A DNA stretch of 64,000 nt, from the NCBI RefSeq assembly GCF_025264625.1, contig NZ_CP093313.1:806001-870000 (forward strand), written 5' to 3'. Position 1 is the first letter of the stretch. Each line of letters opens with the position of its first letter. A model generated the notes under the pieces. That model saw only the letters and a program-made list of their open reading frames with translations. It did not search any database and had not been told where the DNA came from. Of this stretch, positions 26,140 through 34,504 are shown in pieces. The translations under genes were made by a program, and so were the position numbers. The DNA comes from Occallatibacter riparius. Lineage in GTDB: Bacteria; Acidobacteriota; Terriglobia; Terriglobales; Acidobacteriaceae.

Positions 26140-27341
26140 AGGAGGCCGCAAAACACAATCGCCGATTCCTGGTGATCGCACCCGTGGGGCGCGACGGGGA
26201 CCTCATCTGCGCACTCCTAAACAGCCACGGTTTCGCTGCCGAATGCGTGCAGAGGATTGCCGACAGCTCTCATGTGGAAAGCTCGCAATTGATGGGCCTG
26301 ATCCTGACCGATGAGGCCCTTGCGGGCGACGGAATTGATGCGCTGCGCAACGTGGTGCAGGAGCAGCCCGATTGGTCGGATCTGCCCGTCATGCTGCTGA
26401 CCAGCGGGCCGGCCGAGCCGCAGTACGCGGCCATAGCCACCCGTGCTCGCCTGGAAGTTCGGAGCCTGATTCTGCTCGATCGCCCGGTCCGAAAAGAGCT
26501 TCTGCTCAGCGCCGTTCAAGTCGCCTACACCGCCCGCATGAAGCAGCTCGAGGTCCGCGATGCCGCCGAGCGCCAGGTCCACAGCGACGAGGCTCTGCGC
26601 AACACGGAGAAGTTGGCAGTGGCAGGACGACTGGCTGCCACCATGGCCCACGAGGTGAATAATCCCCTGGAGGCGCTGGGCAACCTGCTCTTCCTGGTTG
26701 AGAACAGCTCCAGCATCGACGAAGCCAGGTCCTTTGCGCAGCTCGCGACCCAGGAACTCGGCCGGATCAGCGAGATCGTACAGCAGACGCTACGCTTCCA
26801 TCGCGCGCCCGCCAAGCCGGATCTGACCGACCTGGGCGAACTGGTGACATCCGCTGTCGCGTTATTCCGTGGCAAGATGCTGGAGCGGCACATATCCGAA
26901 CACGTTCAGGCTCGCCGGACCCTGGCCTATTGTTCGGCCGGCGAAATCCGGCAGGCGCTGGTAAACCTGATTGGTAACGCCATCGACGCCATGCCCAATG
27001 GCGGTCAGCTTTTCGTGCGCATCACGCAGGTCACACAACGAGGCGCGCACTATGCCCGCATCACCGTTGCCGATACTGGCAGCGGCATTCGCAAGGAGAT
27101 TCGCAAGAACCTGTTTACGCAGTTCTTCACAACGAAAGGCAGTAGGGGGACCGGCCTGGGCCTGTGGCTCACGCGTGATATCGTGCACCGCAATCGAGGT
27201 CGCCTGCGTTACCGTTCGCGGACCACGTCGCCGAGCGGCACGGCCTTCTCGATTTATCTGCCCTCGACCGCCCCTCTCGATTTGGTGCAATCTCCCAACC
27301 TGCACACGATCGATCAGCGGCGGGTGGTCGGCGGCGACTAA
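26136..27341 (+). CDS. Sensor histidine kinase with degenerate receiver-like N-terminus
   Basis: Residues 1-125 look like a receiver domain: FLVIAPVGRDGD, then GLILTDEALAG with a possible acceptor Asp, PVMLLTSG, and DRPV where the conserved Lys-Pro is replaced. The HisKA H-box reads LAATMAHEVNNPL (His near 173). The ATPase follows with NLIGNAIDAMP, DTGSGIRKE and GSRGTGLGLWLTRDI. The kinase therefore appears catalytically intact. It starts at GTG, overlapping the KaiC stop (GTGA). That coupling suggests it works with the KaiC-like ATPase as a signalling pair, as SasA does with KaiC in cyanobacteria, although its domains differ. Confidence 0.88.
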   Translation: MKEAAKHNRRFLVIAPVGRDGDLICALLNSHGFAAECVQRIADSSHVESSQLMGLILTDEALAGDGIDALRNVVQEQPDWSDLPVMLLTSGPAEPQYAAIATRARLEVRSLILLDRPVRKELLLSAVQVAYTARMKQLEVRDAAERQVHSDEALRNTEKLAVAGRLAATMAHEVNNPLEALGNLLFLVENSSSIDEARSFAQLATQELGRISEIVQQTLRFHRAPAKPDLTDLGELVTSAVALFRGKMLERHISEHVQARRTLAYCSAGEIRQALVNLIGNAIDAMPNGGQLFVRITQVTQRGAHYARITVADTGSGIRKEIRKNLFTQFFTTKGSRGTGLGLWLTRDIVHRNRGRLRYRSRTTSPSGTAFSIYLPSTAPLDLVQSPNLHTIDQRRVVGGD

Positions 27342-27359
27342 TCTCGTCCCGAAACGCGC

Positions 27360-27386
27360 AAAAGGGGCTCCTGAGGGGCCCCTTTT
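27360..27386. terminator. Strong bidirectional terminator
   Basis: AAAAGGGGCTCC-TGA-GGGGCCCCTTTT is a near-perfect palindrome flanked by A and T runs. It lies between the convergent kinase and DinB genes and can end both. Confidence 0.85.
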
Positions 27387-27401
27387 GAATGAGCCGGAAC
27401 C

Positions 27402-27896
27402 CTATTCTCGCTCCCAGAACGGCGGAGGCTCGATCCCCAGCGCCCGCAGATAAACGTACCCCTGCCCGCGATGATGGATCTCGTTATCGATCGCGTACTG
27501 AATGGTCGCGATGCCCGGCGCCTCCCACATCCCGAACGCTTTGTCGACCTCTTCGAACCGATGCGGCGGAATCCGGGGGAACTTCTCATCGAGCTCCGCG
27601 GTCTGTGCGTCCCAAAGCTGGAGCAGCTCCTCCTTGGTCGTCGGCTTCTGCCTGTCATGATTGACGCCGAGGTCTTCCCATTTGCCCGTGGACACGCCGT
27701 CCACGATGGGCACGGCCATTCGGATGAACTCGAACGCCATGTCCGCAAAGGGCCGCATGCCGCCCAGCGAGAACTTGAACAGCGCCTCTTCGGGGAAAGC
27801 GTCGATCACTCTGCGCGTCAAACGCCGATGGCCCTGCCACTGCTTCAGAAGGCCTTCTGCCGTAACCACATTCACTGCCACCGTTTCTGCCATCAT
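27402..27896 (-). CDS. DinB family protein
   Basis: The 164-residue protein is a four-helix bundle of the DinB/YfiT type. Metal-ligand His residues lie at positions like WQGHRRLT (helix 1) and NEIHHRGQGYVYLRALG (C-terminal helix), the usual place for two His. DinB proteins include mycothiol- or bacillithiol-dependent transferases and many of unknown activity. ATG 27896 was chosen because GGAGG lies 8 bases upstream; an in-frame ATG at 27911 carries that very GGAGG inside its codons, so it is less likely. It is divergent from the WYL regulator, a common pairing in which the regulator controls the neighbour. Confidence 0.87.
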   Translation of the reverse strand: MMAETVAVNVVTAEGLLKQWQGHRRLTRRVIDAFPEEALFKFSLGGMRPFADMAFEFIRMAVPIVDGVSTGKWEDLGVNHDRQKPTTKEELLQLWDAQTAELDEKFPRIPPHRFEEVDKAFGMWEAPGIATIQYAIDNEIHHRGQGYVYLRALGIEPPPFWERE

Positions 27897-27991
27897 TTCT
27901 CGATCCTCCATGCCCTTTCCGGGCTCGAAAATGAGATTAGCCGGGATTCCCGACAGAACCTGTCGTAAATTCGAGAGAGAATCGAAAAATC

Positions 27992-28978
27992 ATGTACGAC
28001 CCCATCATGCGCGTTCTCACGGTGCTGGAAATCCTGCAGGCGCGCGACTTCGTCTCCGGAGCAGAGCTGGCCGAGCGCCTCGAAGTCGATCTGCGCACGG
28101 TGCAGCGCTACATTGTTCGCCTGAAGGACCTGAGCATTCCTGTCGAGTCGTCGCGCGGGGTGGGCGGCGCCTATCGGCTGAAGCCCGGTTTCCGGCTTCC
28201 TCCGCTGCTGCTCACCAATGAGGAGGCGTTTGCCTTGTCGCTGGGCCTGCGGGCGCTGCGGCAGATCGGGTTATCTGCCTTCGCCCCGGCCACGGAGGGC
28301 GCGCTGGCCAAGCTGGGCCGGGTGCTGCCTGAAACGCTGCGTGAGAACGTCCGCACCGTGGAAGACGTGGTCGCCATTGAACCCGGCCCTTGGGTCATCT
28401 CCACTTCGGTTCAGTCGCTGATCGACACAGCCTCCGCCATCCGCACAGGCCATCGCATTCGATTCGACTATGAGTCGCACGGTGGCTCGCGGTCGCAGCG
28501 GCAGATCGAGCCCTACGCCGTGATGCACACGGACGGCCGCTGGTATCTCATGGGGCACTGTCTCTCACGGCAGGCGCTGCGCACGTTTCGGCTCGATCGC
28601 GTTTCCAGCCTGGAGGTGACCCGGACGACGTTCCGCCGCCCACCACACTTCGATCCTCGTCTCCATCTCAAACAGAGCATGCCTTTCATTCAGTCGACGT
28701 ACCAGATTGATGTGTGGCTCGACATGCCGCTCGAGGAAGCCGAGCGCGCATTCGCTCCGTGGAGGATTGCTCTGGAATCGCTGGACAATGGGACTCGCCT
28801 GCGTTGCGGGCGCGACCGTTTGGAACTCTTCGCGGCTATGCTTCTCGGTGCGGGGTGCAGATTCGTCGTGCACAGCCCGCCGGAGATGCGCCAGGTGTTC
28901 CGCGAAATGGCGCTGAGGGCGACGACGGCGGCCGAGGAGCCGCAGGACTCTACTTCGCTTCGTACGTCGACAGCCTGA
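27992..28978 (+). CDS. YafY-type helix-turn-helix/WYL transcriptional regulator
   Basis: Residues 1-60 form a winged HTH (ILQARDFVSGAELAERLEVDLRTVQRYIVRL), followed by the wing GVGGAYRLKPGFRLPP. The WYL domain occupies about 130-230 (FDYESHGG, PYAVMHTDGRWYLMGHC, RTFRLDRVSSL). The WYL Trp-Tyr-Leu and nearby Arg residues match the ligand- or nucleic-acid-binding groove. The last ten residues (after EEPQD) are encoded inside a 53-bp repeat that also forms the end of the DUF3108 gene at 30385, so the tail is not a family feature. It is divergent from DinB with 95 bases between starts. Confidence 0.9.
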   Translation: MYDPIMRVLTVLEILQARDFVSGAELAERLEVDLRTVQRYIVRLKDLSIPVESSRGVGGAYRLKPGFRLPPLLLTNEEAFALSLGLRALRQIGLSAFAPATEGALAKLGRVLPETLRENVRTVEDVVAIEPGPWVISTSVQSLIDTASAIRTGHRIRFDYESHGGSRSQRQIEPYAVMHTDGRWYLMGHCLSRQALRTFRLDRVSSLEVTRTTFRRPPHFDPRLHLKQSMPFIQSTYQIDVWLDMPLEEAERAFAPWRIALESLDNGTRLRCGRDRLELFAAMLLGAGCRFVVHSPPEMRQVFREMALRATTAAEEPQDSTSLRTSTA

Positions 28979-28997
28979 ATGTGATGGTTCCCCAGAA
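28945..28997. repeat. 53-bp direct repeat, left copy (att-like)
   Basis: It matches 30380-30432 at 50 of 53 positions. The left copy contains the displaced last 16 codons of a DUF3108-type gene (read on the minus strand) and overlaps the end of the WYL gene. Confidence 0.85.
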
Positions 28998-29122
28998 ATT
29001 TGTCGTTCCACCGGATCTCTGCGGCGCTGAGGAGCGCGGCGACGAAGAACCCTCACGCAATGACAGATGGGCTACGCTCATCTTCTACAGCGGGAGTCCT
29101 CATAGGAGTTTATACGGAGACG

Positions 29123-29938
29123 TTAGGGCTTCTTGGAGCGCTCTTCTGGCTTGAGACGTGATAACAGAATCTGCACCACGACCGGTTCGCTTACCCCGCA
29201 TACAAGCCCAATCAGAAAGCCCGCTTGCGGGTTGGTCTGAACACTATTCAAGAGATACCCGCCTGCTCCAAGTTGGATTATGTTGAACCAGAGCACCGCC
29301 AAGAGCACATAGCTAACGAGGCTTATGAATAGAATGCGCATCAACGGAGTGAAGGCGTAAGGATCCATCTTTCGAATCAGCTCGAACGTAAAACTTCTGT
29401 TCGCGACGAATGCCGCGAACACCACTCCGAGACACAGTCCGGGATGCAGAAGACATCCCGGTAGCAACCACGCCCTAACACTCTGAAAGCGAGCTTCGCC
29501 GAGGACCGCCAACCCTTTGATATGTGGCAATGCAACGACTAAACCGGCTAACAGAAGTGCCCCTAGCGACACAACTACGCCAACCCCGACAAGCTGAAGG
29601 AGGTACCTGTCGCGGTCCTTGCTCGCTAAGCTCACCATCTTGCGGCGAACCTGATCTAACTGGTTCGCTCCCGCATCGAGATTTGAGCCACTGATTTCTC
29701 CCTGTAGTCCAACCTGAGCGCCGACGATCAGGGCGTTGAAGAGATTTTGGAAATCTTCGTCGTGCAGATCCATGCTCTGCAAAACGAATACCGTCTCCTC
29801 ATACTGACCTCGCAGCGACTCGACTTTTGGGTCGGTAGGTGGGGGCGTATCTGCTCGCTCAAAAAACACGTCCCATCCTGCCCTGGTGTTGTCTGGAGAT
29901 AAATTGACGGCGCTAACCGATTTGAAATGCACCGCCAT
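29123..29938 (-). CDS. Four-helix membrane protein of unknown function
   Basis: The N-terminal 115 residues are soluble and helical (DPKVESLRGQYEETVFVLQS, LDAGANQLDQVRRKMVSLAS), with no catalytic motif that I can see. They are followed by four membrane helices, roughly 117-138, 162-180, 197-220 and 228-248. The last 15 residues are basic (RLKPEERSKKP). I do not recognise the family. The ATG directly abuts the stop of the upstream small gene (TAAATG), so translation is coupled. It lies in the low-GC repeat-flanked segment, so it is probably cargo. A sensor or anchor role with the small partner is only inference. Confidence 0.75.
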   Translation of the reverse strand: MAVHFKSVSAVNLSPDNTRAGWDVFFERADTPPPTDPKVESLRGQYEETVFVLQSMDLHDEDFQNLFNALIVGAQVGLQGEISGSNLDAGANQLDQVRRKMVSLASKDRDRYLLQLVGVGVVVSLGALLLAGLVVALPHIKGLAVLGEARFQSVRAWLLPGCLLHPGLCLGVVFAAFVANRSFTFELIRKMDPYAFTPLMRILFISLVSYVLLAVLWFNIIQLGAGGYLLNSVQTNPQAGFLIGLVCGVSEPVVVQILLSRLKPEERSKKP

Positions 29939-30160
29939 TTACTTTGTTCCAGAGGGCGGTTTGGAACCCTTTGTAGGGACCGGTTGCGGCTTGTAGCCCG
30001 ACGGGCCGGTGAAGCTGATAGTCGAATCGAGATTGAACAAGCTAGGGAGCATCGCGGATATCTGATCTCCGGTCAGTTGTCCTCCGGAAGCCTGTTCCTT
30101 GGCCTCTTCCAGTTTGCTCTGAAGGTCACTAACGACTCGAATGAATTCCAACTCGTCCAT
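29939..30160 (-). CDS. Small helical protein paired with the membrane protein
   Basis: The start was set at ATG 30160 (MDELEFIRVVSDLQSKL), with GGAGGAG 5 bases upstream. The 73-residue product has an N-terminal amphipathic, coiled-coil-like helix (LQSKLEEAKEQA), then SGGQLTGDQISAMLPSLFNLD, and a Pro/Lys/Ser-rich tail (PQPVPTKGSKPPSGTK). There is no signal peptide and no known motif. It is immediately followed by the membrane-protein gene. The pair resembles compact two-gene modules in accessory DNA, but no biochemical role can be claimed. Confidence 0.68.
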   Translation of the reverse strand: MDELEFIRVVSDLQSKLEEAKEQASGGQLTGDQISAMLPSLFNLDSTISFTGPSGYKPQPVPTKGSKPPSGTK

Positions 30161-30379
30161 GATTCTCCTCCATAGTGGTGGAGGAATTCTAGCACACCTT
30201 TCAAAACGGAATGACCGATAGAGCGACACCGCTGATGGGAAGGCCCGAGGTAGCTAATACTCAGAAACGGACCCATATCTAGTGGGGATCTTTATAACTG
30301 CCAAGTAGCCAGTCTGGCATGAAATAGTGCTAATGCTTTTTGTTCCTAACTAGAAGCACTACTCTCCACAAGAATCGCC

Positions 30380-30432
30380 GGATTCTACTTCGCCTCGTTC
30401 GTCGACAGCCTGAATGTGATGGTTCCCCAGAA
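30380..30432. repeat. 53-bp direct repeat, right copy (att-like)
   Basis: Here the repeat supplies the real 3' end of the DUF3108 gene (stop at 30385-30387). Relative to the left copy there is one amino-acid change (Asn for Tyr), one silent change and one change after the stop. Confidence 0.85.
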
Positions 30433-31200
30433 GAGCCGCGCGCGCATCTGCACCGGGAGATGCCGGTCATCGTCGGTGTACCAGATCCAGATGTTGCCGC
30501 GGTTCTTCACTACGCCGGCATCGGCAGTGGGCTGCACGCGGACCGTCTTGAAGGTGCCGAGCGGCGTTTTGATCTCCTCGCGCCCTTCGACCTTCATGGT
30601 CACCAGCACCGTGTGCATGGGGTCGGCAATCGGCACCTGGAAGCTCTGCCCCACGGTCATGGGCTGGCTCGCAGCGTAGTAGACGCCGGTCAGCAGGTCG
30701 GTCACGCAGCCGGGAATGGGCTGCTCCACGTGCTTGGTCTGCCCGGTGACCAGATTTTTCTCATCTAGGATCGACTTGTTGGTCGTGTAGTCCAGCTTCA
30801 GGGTCGAATTCACCTGCCGTCGGCCTTCCACCGTCTGCTTGTCGAATTCGTTCGTGCAGCCCTTGGTGCGGTCGAAAGTGGACTGGAACTTGTCGCTGAC
30901 GTGGAAGAGGAGGTTGATGGCGCCGCTGGTGTCTGCGGTGGCACTCAGCTTCTCGGTGTTGGCGTCCTGCTGTTCGAAGTGCAGAACGGCGGTTCCGGCG
31001 GGGAAGACGCGCCAGTCCACCAGGTAGGTGAGGGTCTGTTTTTGCGGAAAGCTGAACCCTGGACGCGGCGGCGCAAGGGTTTGCGTAACCTGCTGCGGCG
31101 CAGGCGCTTGCTGGGTCTGCGCAAAGGAGCACGCCACAGTGGAAACAGCAAAGAAAAGTGCACCCAGGCTGGACAGGACAGTCGTGCGCTTATTCTTCAC
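30385..31200 (-). CDS. DUF3108 domain exported protein
   Basis: A signal peptide (SSLGALFFAVSTVACSFA) is followed by a 245-residue beta-rich domain: QTLTYLVDWRVFPAGTAVLHF, CVTDLLTGVYYAA, MTVGQSFQVPIADP, and NIWIWYTDDDRHLPVQMRARLFWGTITF. This pattern (WxFxxG start, DLLxxxYY in the middle, WxxDxxxxxP near the end) is that of DUF3108, a periplasmic family related to lipocalin-like beta-barrels. The function is unknown; a lipid or polysaccharide ligand is often guessed. The 3' end lies in the 53-bp repeat, implying that the gene was the target of an insertion event and was rebuilt. Confidence 0.87.
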   Translation of the reverse strand: MKNKRTTVLSSLGALFFAVSTVACSFAQTQQAPAPQQVTQTLAPPRPGFSFPQKQTLTYLVDWRVFPAGTAVLHFEQQDANTEKLSATADTSGAINLLFHVSDKFQSTFDRTKGCTNEFDKQTVEGRRQVNSTLKLDYTTNKSILDEKNLVTGQTKHVEQPIPGCVTDLLTGVYYAASQPMTVGQSFQVPIADPMHTVLVTMKVEGREEIKTPLGTFKTVRVQPTADAGVVKNRGNIWIWYTDDDRHLPVQMRARLFWGTITFRLSTNEAK

Positions 31201-31245
31201 CGGCAGGGAAGGCTCCTTCTTGAAGTTGGACGACTCAAAATACGT

Positions 31246-31863
31246 TCAGGGACGTCCGTGGACGAGGACATGCAGCGCCGGCCGCACAACCATCAGGGCC
31301 AAGTACAAGAGGGCAGCCCCCAAAAGAGCATTGTACTCGCGGTGTTTGAGATAAAGCGGTAGGAAAAACCGGCCCTCCCCGCCCCCCTCCGGCGTGCGCG
31401 CCGCCCTCAACCGAGGAATCAGACGCGGAACCCGGCTGCAATAGTCGTCGAATCCGGGGAAGGTGGCCCGCAGAAACCGCTCTTCTGACGCGATCACCGG
31501 AATGTAGATCGCTGCAAACATCACAGCCAACGCAACGCCCACCGCCCAGCTCTCGAGGGCCACCGCAAACCCGGCGGCAATCAGGATGGACCCCAGATAG
31601 AGCGGATTGCGTACATGCGCGTACGGCCCTGTCGTGGTGAGTTCCTGGTTCTTCTTCACGTATCCGGCGGCATATCCGCGCAGCCACAGCCCCGGAACAA
31701 CCAGCGCCAGGCTCCAGGCCACCGCTTCCGGCTCAGGCGCCTGCTGCCACAGCTCAAATACATACAGAGCCGCAACCGCAAAGCCGAGCGGAACGCGAAT
31801 GCGCCTCGCTATCCGCTGCCAGCGGCTGATCCAGTCTTGCTGCGGCTTTTCGGCAGTAGTCAT
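31246..31863 (-). CDS. Isoprenylcysteine carboxyl methyltransferase-like membrane enzyme
   Basis: The 205-residue membrane protein has about five helices. It carries the ICMT/PEMT signature: TGPYAHVRNPLYLGSILIAAG (binding of AdoMet and substrate) and, towards the C-terminus, EERFLRATFPGFDDYCSRVPRLIP. In bacteria such proteins methylate lipids or unknown carboxyl groups; true isoprenylcysteine substrates are absent. It starts in a 4-base overlap (ATGA) with the GT9 gene, so the two are one operon, which suggests a cell-envelope substrate. The final 40 residues form a further helix (LLGAALLYLALMVV). Confidence 0.85.
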   Translation of the reverse strand: MTTAEKPQQDWISRWQRIARRIRVPLGFAVAALYVFELWQQAPEPEAVAWSLALVVPGLWLRGYAAGYVKKNQELTTTGPYAHVRNPLYLGSILIAAGFAVALESWAVGVALAVMFAAIYIPVIASEERFLRATFPGFDDYCSRVPRLIPRLRAARTPEGGGEGRFFLPLYLKHREYNALLGAALLYLALMVVRPALHVLVHGRP

Positions 31864-32933
31864 CGAGCAGTCTCCGAGGTCAGCACTTCATCCACGGCTT
31901 CCAGCACGTCTTCAGGGCTAATCGTAAGCAGCCCGGCCTCGGGCTCGTCCAGCCTCGCGTGGTTCCGCTGGCTGAATGGGCTGCGCAGCACCTTGAATCG
32001 CGTGCCGTAAGGACCATTCCGCGCTGGATCCGTGGGCCCGTAGATGCCCACCACCGGACGTGCCAGCGCACAGGCCAGATGAATCGGCCCGGTATCGCCC
32101 CCGATCGCCAGAGCCACGCGACGGTTGATGGCGATCAATTGCGGCAGCGAACAGTGCACCGGCATCGCCGCTCGGTTCGACTGCACTTTGATCGCGTCGG
32201 CCAGTTCCTCTTCGCCCGGCGCGGCATTTACCAGCACACGGAAGCCGCGAGCCGCCAAGGACGCCGCCACGGAAGCATATCGCTCAGCCGGCCAGCGCTT
32301 CGAACCCCACCCCGCTCCCGGAATCAGCAGCGCCACCGGATCCTTCCCAAACGGCGCAAATAGCCCGTCGCACCACGTCTCCGCATGAGGGTCCACCGGC
32401 AACAGCGGCTGAACCGGTTCGAGCGCATCGCCTGCCACCGCCGCCGCAACTTCTACGTCCTGCTCGATCACGTGCCGGCCGGTCGTTGCAACACGCTCGG
32501 TGAACAGCCACTTGGCCGCCCACTCTCGCGGGTCCGATTCGCCGATCCGTCGCACTGCCCCCGTCAGGCATCCCAGCCCCGCCGACCGCACGGCCCCCTG
32601 GAAGTCGATCACGGCATCGTACTCGGCCGCCTTCAGCTCCGCCCGCAATTCCTTGATTTCGTGAGTCGTCCGGCTGCTCAGAGGAGACTTCCCCCAAGCC
32701 TTGACTGGCGCCAGGTGCAGTTGGTCCACAAGTGGTTGCGAGGGTGAGAGGGGCTCGGCGGGCGTGCCATTCGCCGCGGTCAGCAGGTGCCGCCAGTTCG
32801 GCTCAATTACCCAGCCAATCATCCAGGAGGGATGCTCCCGGCGCAATGCCGTCACCGCCGGCAAGGCATGGAGAATGTCGCCCATGGCGCCCAGCCGCAC
32901 CACGAGCAAACGAAACTTGGACTGCGTGTGCAA
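31860..32933 (-). CDS. Glycosyltransferase family 9, heptosyltransferase-like
   Basis: The 357-residue GT-B protein begins RLLVVRLGAMGDILHALP, the GT9 N-terminal signature. The C-terminal part has LLIPGAGWGSKRWP, AIGGDTGPIHLACALARPVVGIYGPTDP, the nucleotide-heptose site of WaaC/WaaF-type enzymes. Such enzymes add heptose to the LPS inner core. Similarity is closest by eye to heptosyltransferase I, but acidobacterial core structures vary, so the sugar and acceptor are uncertain. The start is TTG (MHTQSKF) with a weak ribosome site. Its stop overlaps the start of the ICMT-like gene. Confidence 0.88.
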   Translation of the reverse strand: MHTQSKFRLLVVRLGAMGDILHALPAVTALRREHPSWMIGWVIEPNWRHLLTAANGTPAEPLSPSQPLVDQLHLAPVKAWGKSPLSSRTTHEIKELRAELKAAEYDAVIDFQGAVRSAGLGCLTGAVRRIGESDPREWAAKWLFTERVATTGRHVIEQDVEVAAAVAGDALEPVQPLLPVDPHAETWCDGLFAPFGKDPVALLIPGAGWGSKRWPAERYASVAASLAARGFRVLVNAAPGEEELADAIKVQSNRAAMPVHCSLPQLIAINRRVALAIGGDTGPIHLACALARPVVGIYGPTDPARNGPYGTRFKVLRSPFSQRNHARLDEPEAGLLTISPEDVLEAVDEVLTSETAR

Positions 32934-33070
32934 ACTTCAATTTTCTCACAGCGCCGGATTTGGTTCCCTGCCCTGCCGCAACTGGGCGCCGGTCAAGTTG
33001 GGTGGAACTTTACCGGTGCCCAAAGGTCCAACCAACGGTCTATGGCGCTGTCCACGTTGCAGCGGCTACG

Positions 33071-34444
33071 ATGAGCCAGACCATGCCAGCAGATTCCCCT
33101 ACAGGGCAAGCGAATTCCGCGACTGAACGGCAGATGGGCGTGTGGGCGGCCACGGCCGTCGTAACCGGCGAGGCCATCTCGCTCGGAATCTTCCTTACAC
33201 CCGCGGCCATGGCCCGCTCTCTCGGTTCGTCCACCCTGCTGGTCGCGGTCTGGTGCGGCATGGCCATCATGACGCTGGGTGGAGCGCTCAGTTTTACGGA
33301 ACTCGCTGTTCGCAATCCGCAGGACGGCGGCGAGTACCTCTACCTCCGCCTCGGTTTCGGCCCGCAGGTCGCCTTCCTCTATGCATGGATGGCCGCGCTG
33401 GTCATGTACCCCGGCGTTGCCGCGTCGCTCTGCGTGGGAATTGTGCCTTATGTGCAGTCACTCATTCCCATCCCGCAGATGCTCATTCCGGCGGTGCCCG
33501 CGCTGATCCTTGCCGCGCTTGGCGCCATCAACTACGTCGGTATGCGCCTCAGCAGCCGGCTCATGACCGTCCTCAACTGGCTCAAGATACCCGTCCTGAT
33601 CGCCCTGGTTGGATGGGCGTTCCTGGCCGGCCACGCATCCTCGTCGAATCTGCTGCCGCTGGCCACACGCCGCGCCGGTTCCGATCCTCTGGGTTTGGCG
33701 ATTGCCGGAGCCGCCGTGAGCGCGTTTTTCTGCTTTGGCGGATGGTGGGAGGCGGGCAAGATCGCGGGCGAGGTCCGCAACCCGCAGCGCACGCTGCCGA
33801 TCGCCTTCACAGGCGGCGTGCTGCTGGTCACCGCCCTCTATCTGCTGGTCAGCATCGGATTCGTCGCCGTCGTGCCGATGCAGAACATCCAGTCGAACAC
33901 CGCATTTGTCGCGCAGTTCGGCGAATCTCTATTCGGTGCATCCGGCGGACGCGTGCTCTCGGCCTGCGTCATCCTCAGCGTAGTAGGGGGCCTGCTGGTC
34001 CTCAGCATGGCGGTTCCGCGCGTCACCTACGCTCTCGGCAAAGCCGAACCGATCGGCCCGCTCGGCGTCTTCGCGCGCCTTCATCCGCGCTTCGGCACCC
34101 CGGCAAATGCCGTCCTGTTGCAGACCGGCATGGCGCTGGTGATCCTGATGCTCGGCGCATTCGACCGCATACTGGCCTTCATCATCTTTTCGTCGGTTGT
34201 GTTCCTGGCTCTCACGGCGGCCACGCTGTTTCGAGGCCTGGCTCCGAAGGCATGGTGGTATCCCGTCGCACCCATCGTCTTCATTGCCGGCTGCGGAGCG
34301 CTGGCGCTGATGCTCATCGCCAGCAGAACGATCCCGTCGCTCATCGGCGCAGGCCTCGTTCTGCTTGGCCTGCCGGTGCGGTGGCTGATGACGCGCAGGG
34401 GAGTTGCTCCCACGGAGCTTGGCAACGCCGCCAGCGAGAACTGA
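33071..34444 (+). CDS. APC family amino-acid permease
   Basis: The 457-residue transporter has about twelve membrane helices. Helix 1 carries the unwound motif VVTGEAISLGIFLTPAAMA (GxG-like), and GGALSFTELAVRNPQDGGEYLYLRLGFGP is the typical APC region around helices 2-3. The helix 6 FFCFGGWWEAGKIAGEVRNPQRTLPIA also matches. APC proteins move amino acids or polyamines by proton or substrate exchange; the substrate is unknown. The frame is open far upstream, but I chose ATG 33071 (MSQTMPADS) since the upstream 113 residues are antisense to the GT9 gene. It may be divergent with GT9. Confidence 0.9.
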   Translation: MSQTMPADSPTGQANSATERQMGVWAATAVVTGEAISLGIFLTPAAMARSLGSSTLLVAVWCGMAIMTLGGALSFTELAVRNPQDGGEYLYLRLGFGPQVAFLYAWMAALVMYPGVAASLCVGIVPYVQSLIPIPQMLIPAVPALILAALGAINYVGMRLSSRLMTVLNWLKIPVLIALVGWAFLAGHASSSNLLPLATRRAGSDPLGLAIAGAAVSAFFCFGGWWEAGKIAGEVRNPQRTLPIAFTGGVLLVTALYLLVSIGFVAVVPMQNIQSNTAFVAQFGESLFGASGGRVLSACVILSVVGGLLVLSMAVPRVTYALGKAEPIGPLGVFARLHPRFGTPANAVLLQTGMALVILMLGAFDRILAFIIFSSVVFLALTAATLFRGLAPKAWWYPVAPIVFIAGCGALALMLIASRTIPSLIGAGLVLLGLPVRWLMTRRGVAPTELGNAASEN

Positions 34445-34504
34445 TCAGCAAGGCGATCGCTGATCGCGGCAACAGAGTGCGGCTCAACGCGCCCCCACTG
34501 TGGC

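Larger units (their letters stand above)
28998..30379. mobile_element. Putative inserted 1.4-kb segment between 53-bp repeats
   Basis: The segment carries only two minus-strand genes, both unplaced. Sampled lines are 48-52% GC against about 65% in the WYL gene next door. No transposase, integrase or recombinase is visible. The repeats at its ends sit at the 3' end of a gene, as for integrative elements that rebuild their target gene. The first 60 bases also contain a diverged copy of the intergenic repeat seen at 2624-2674. Confidence 0.5.
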
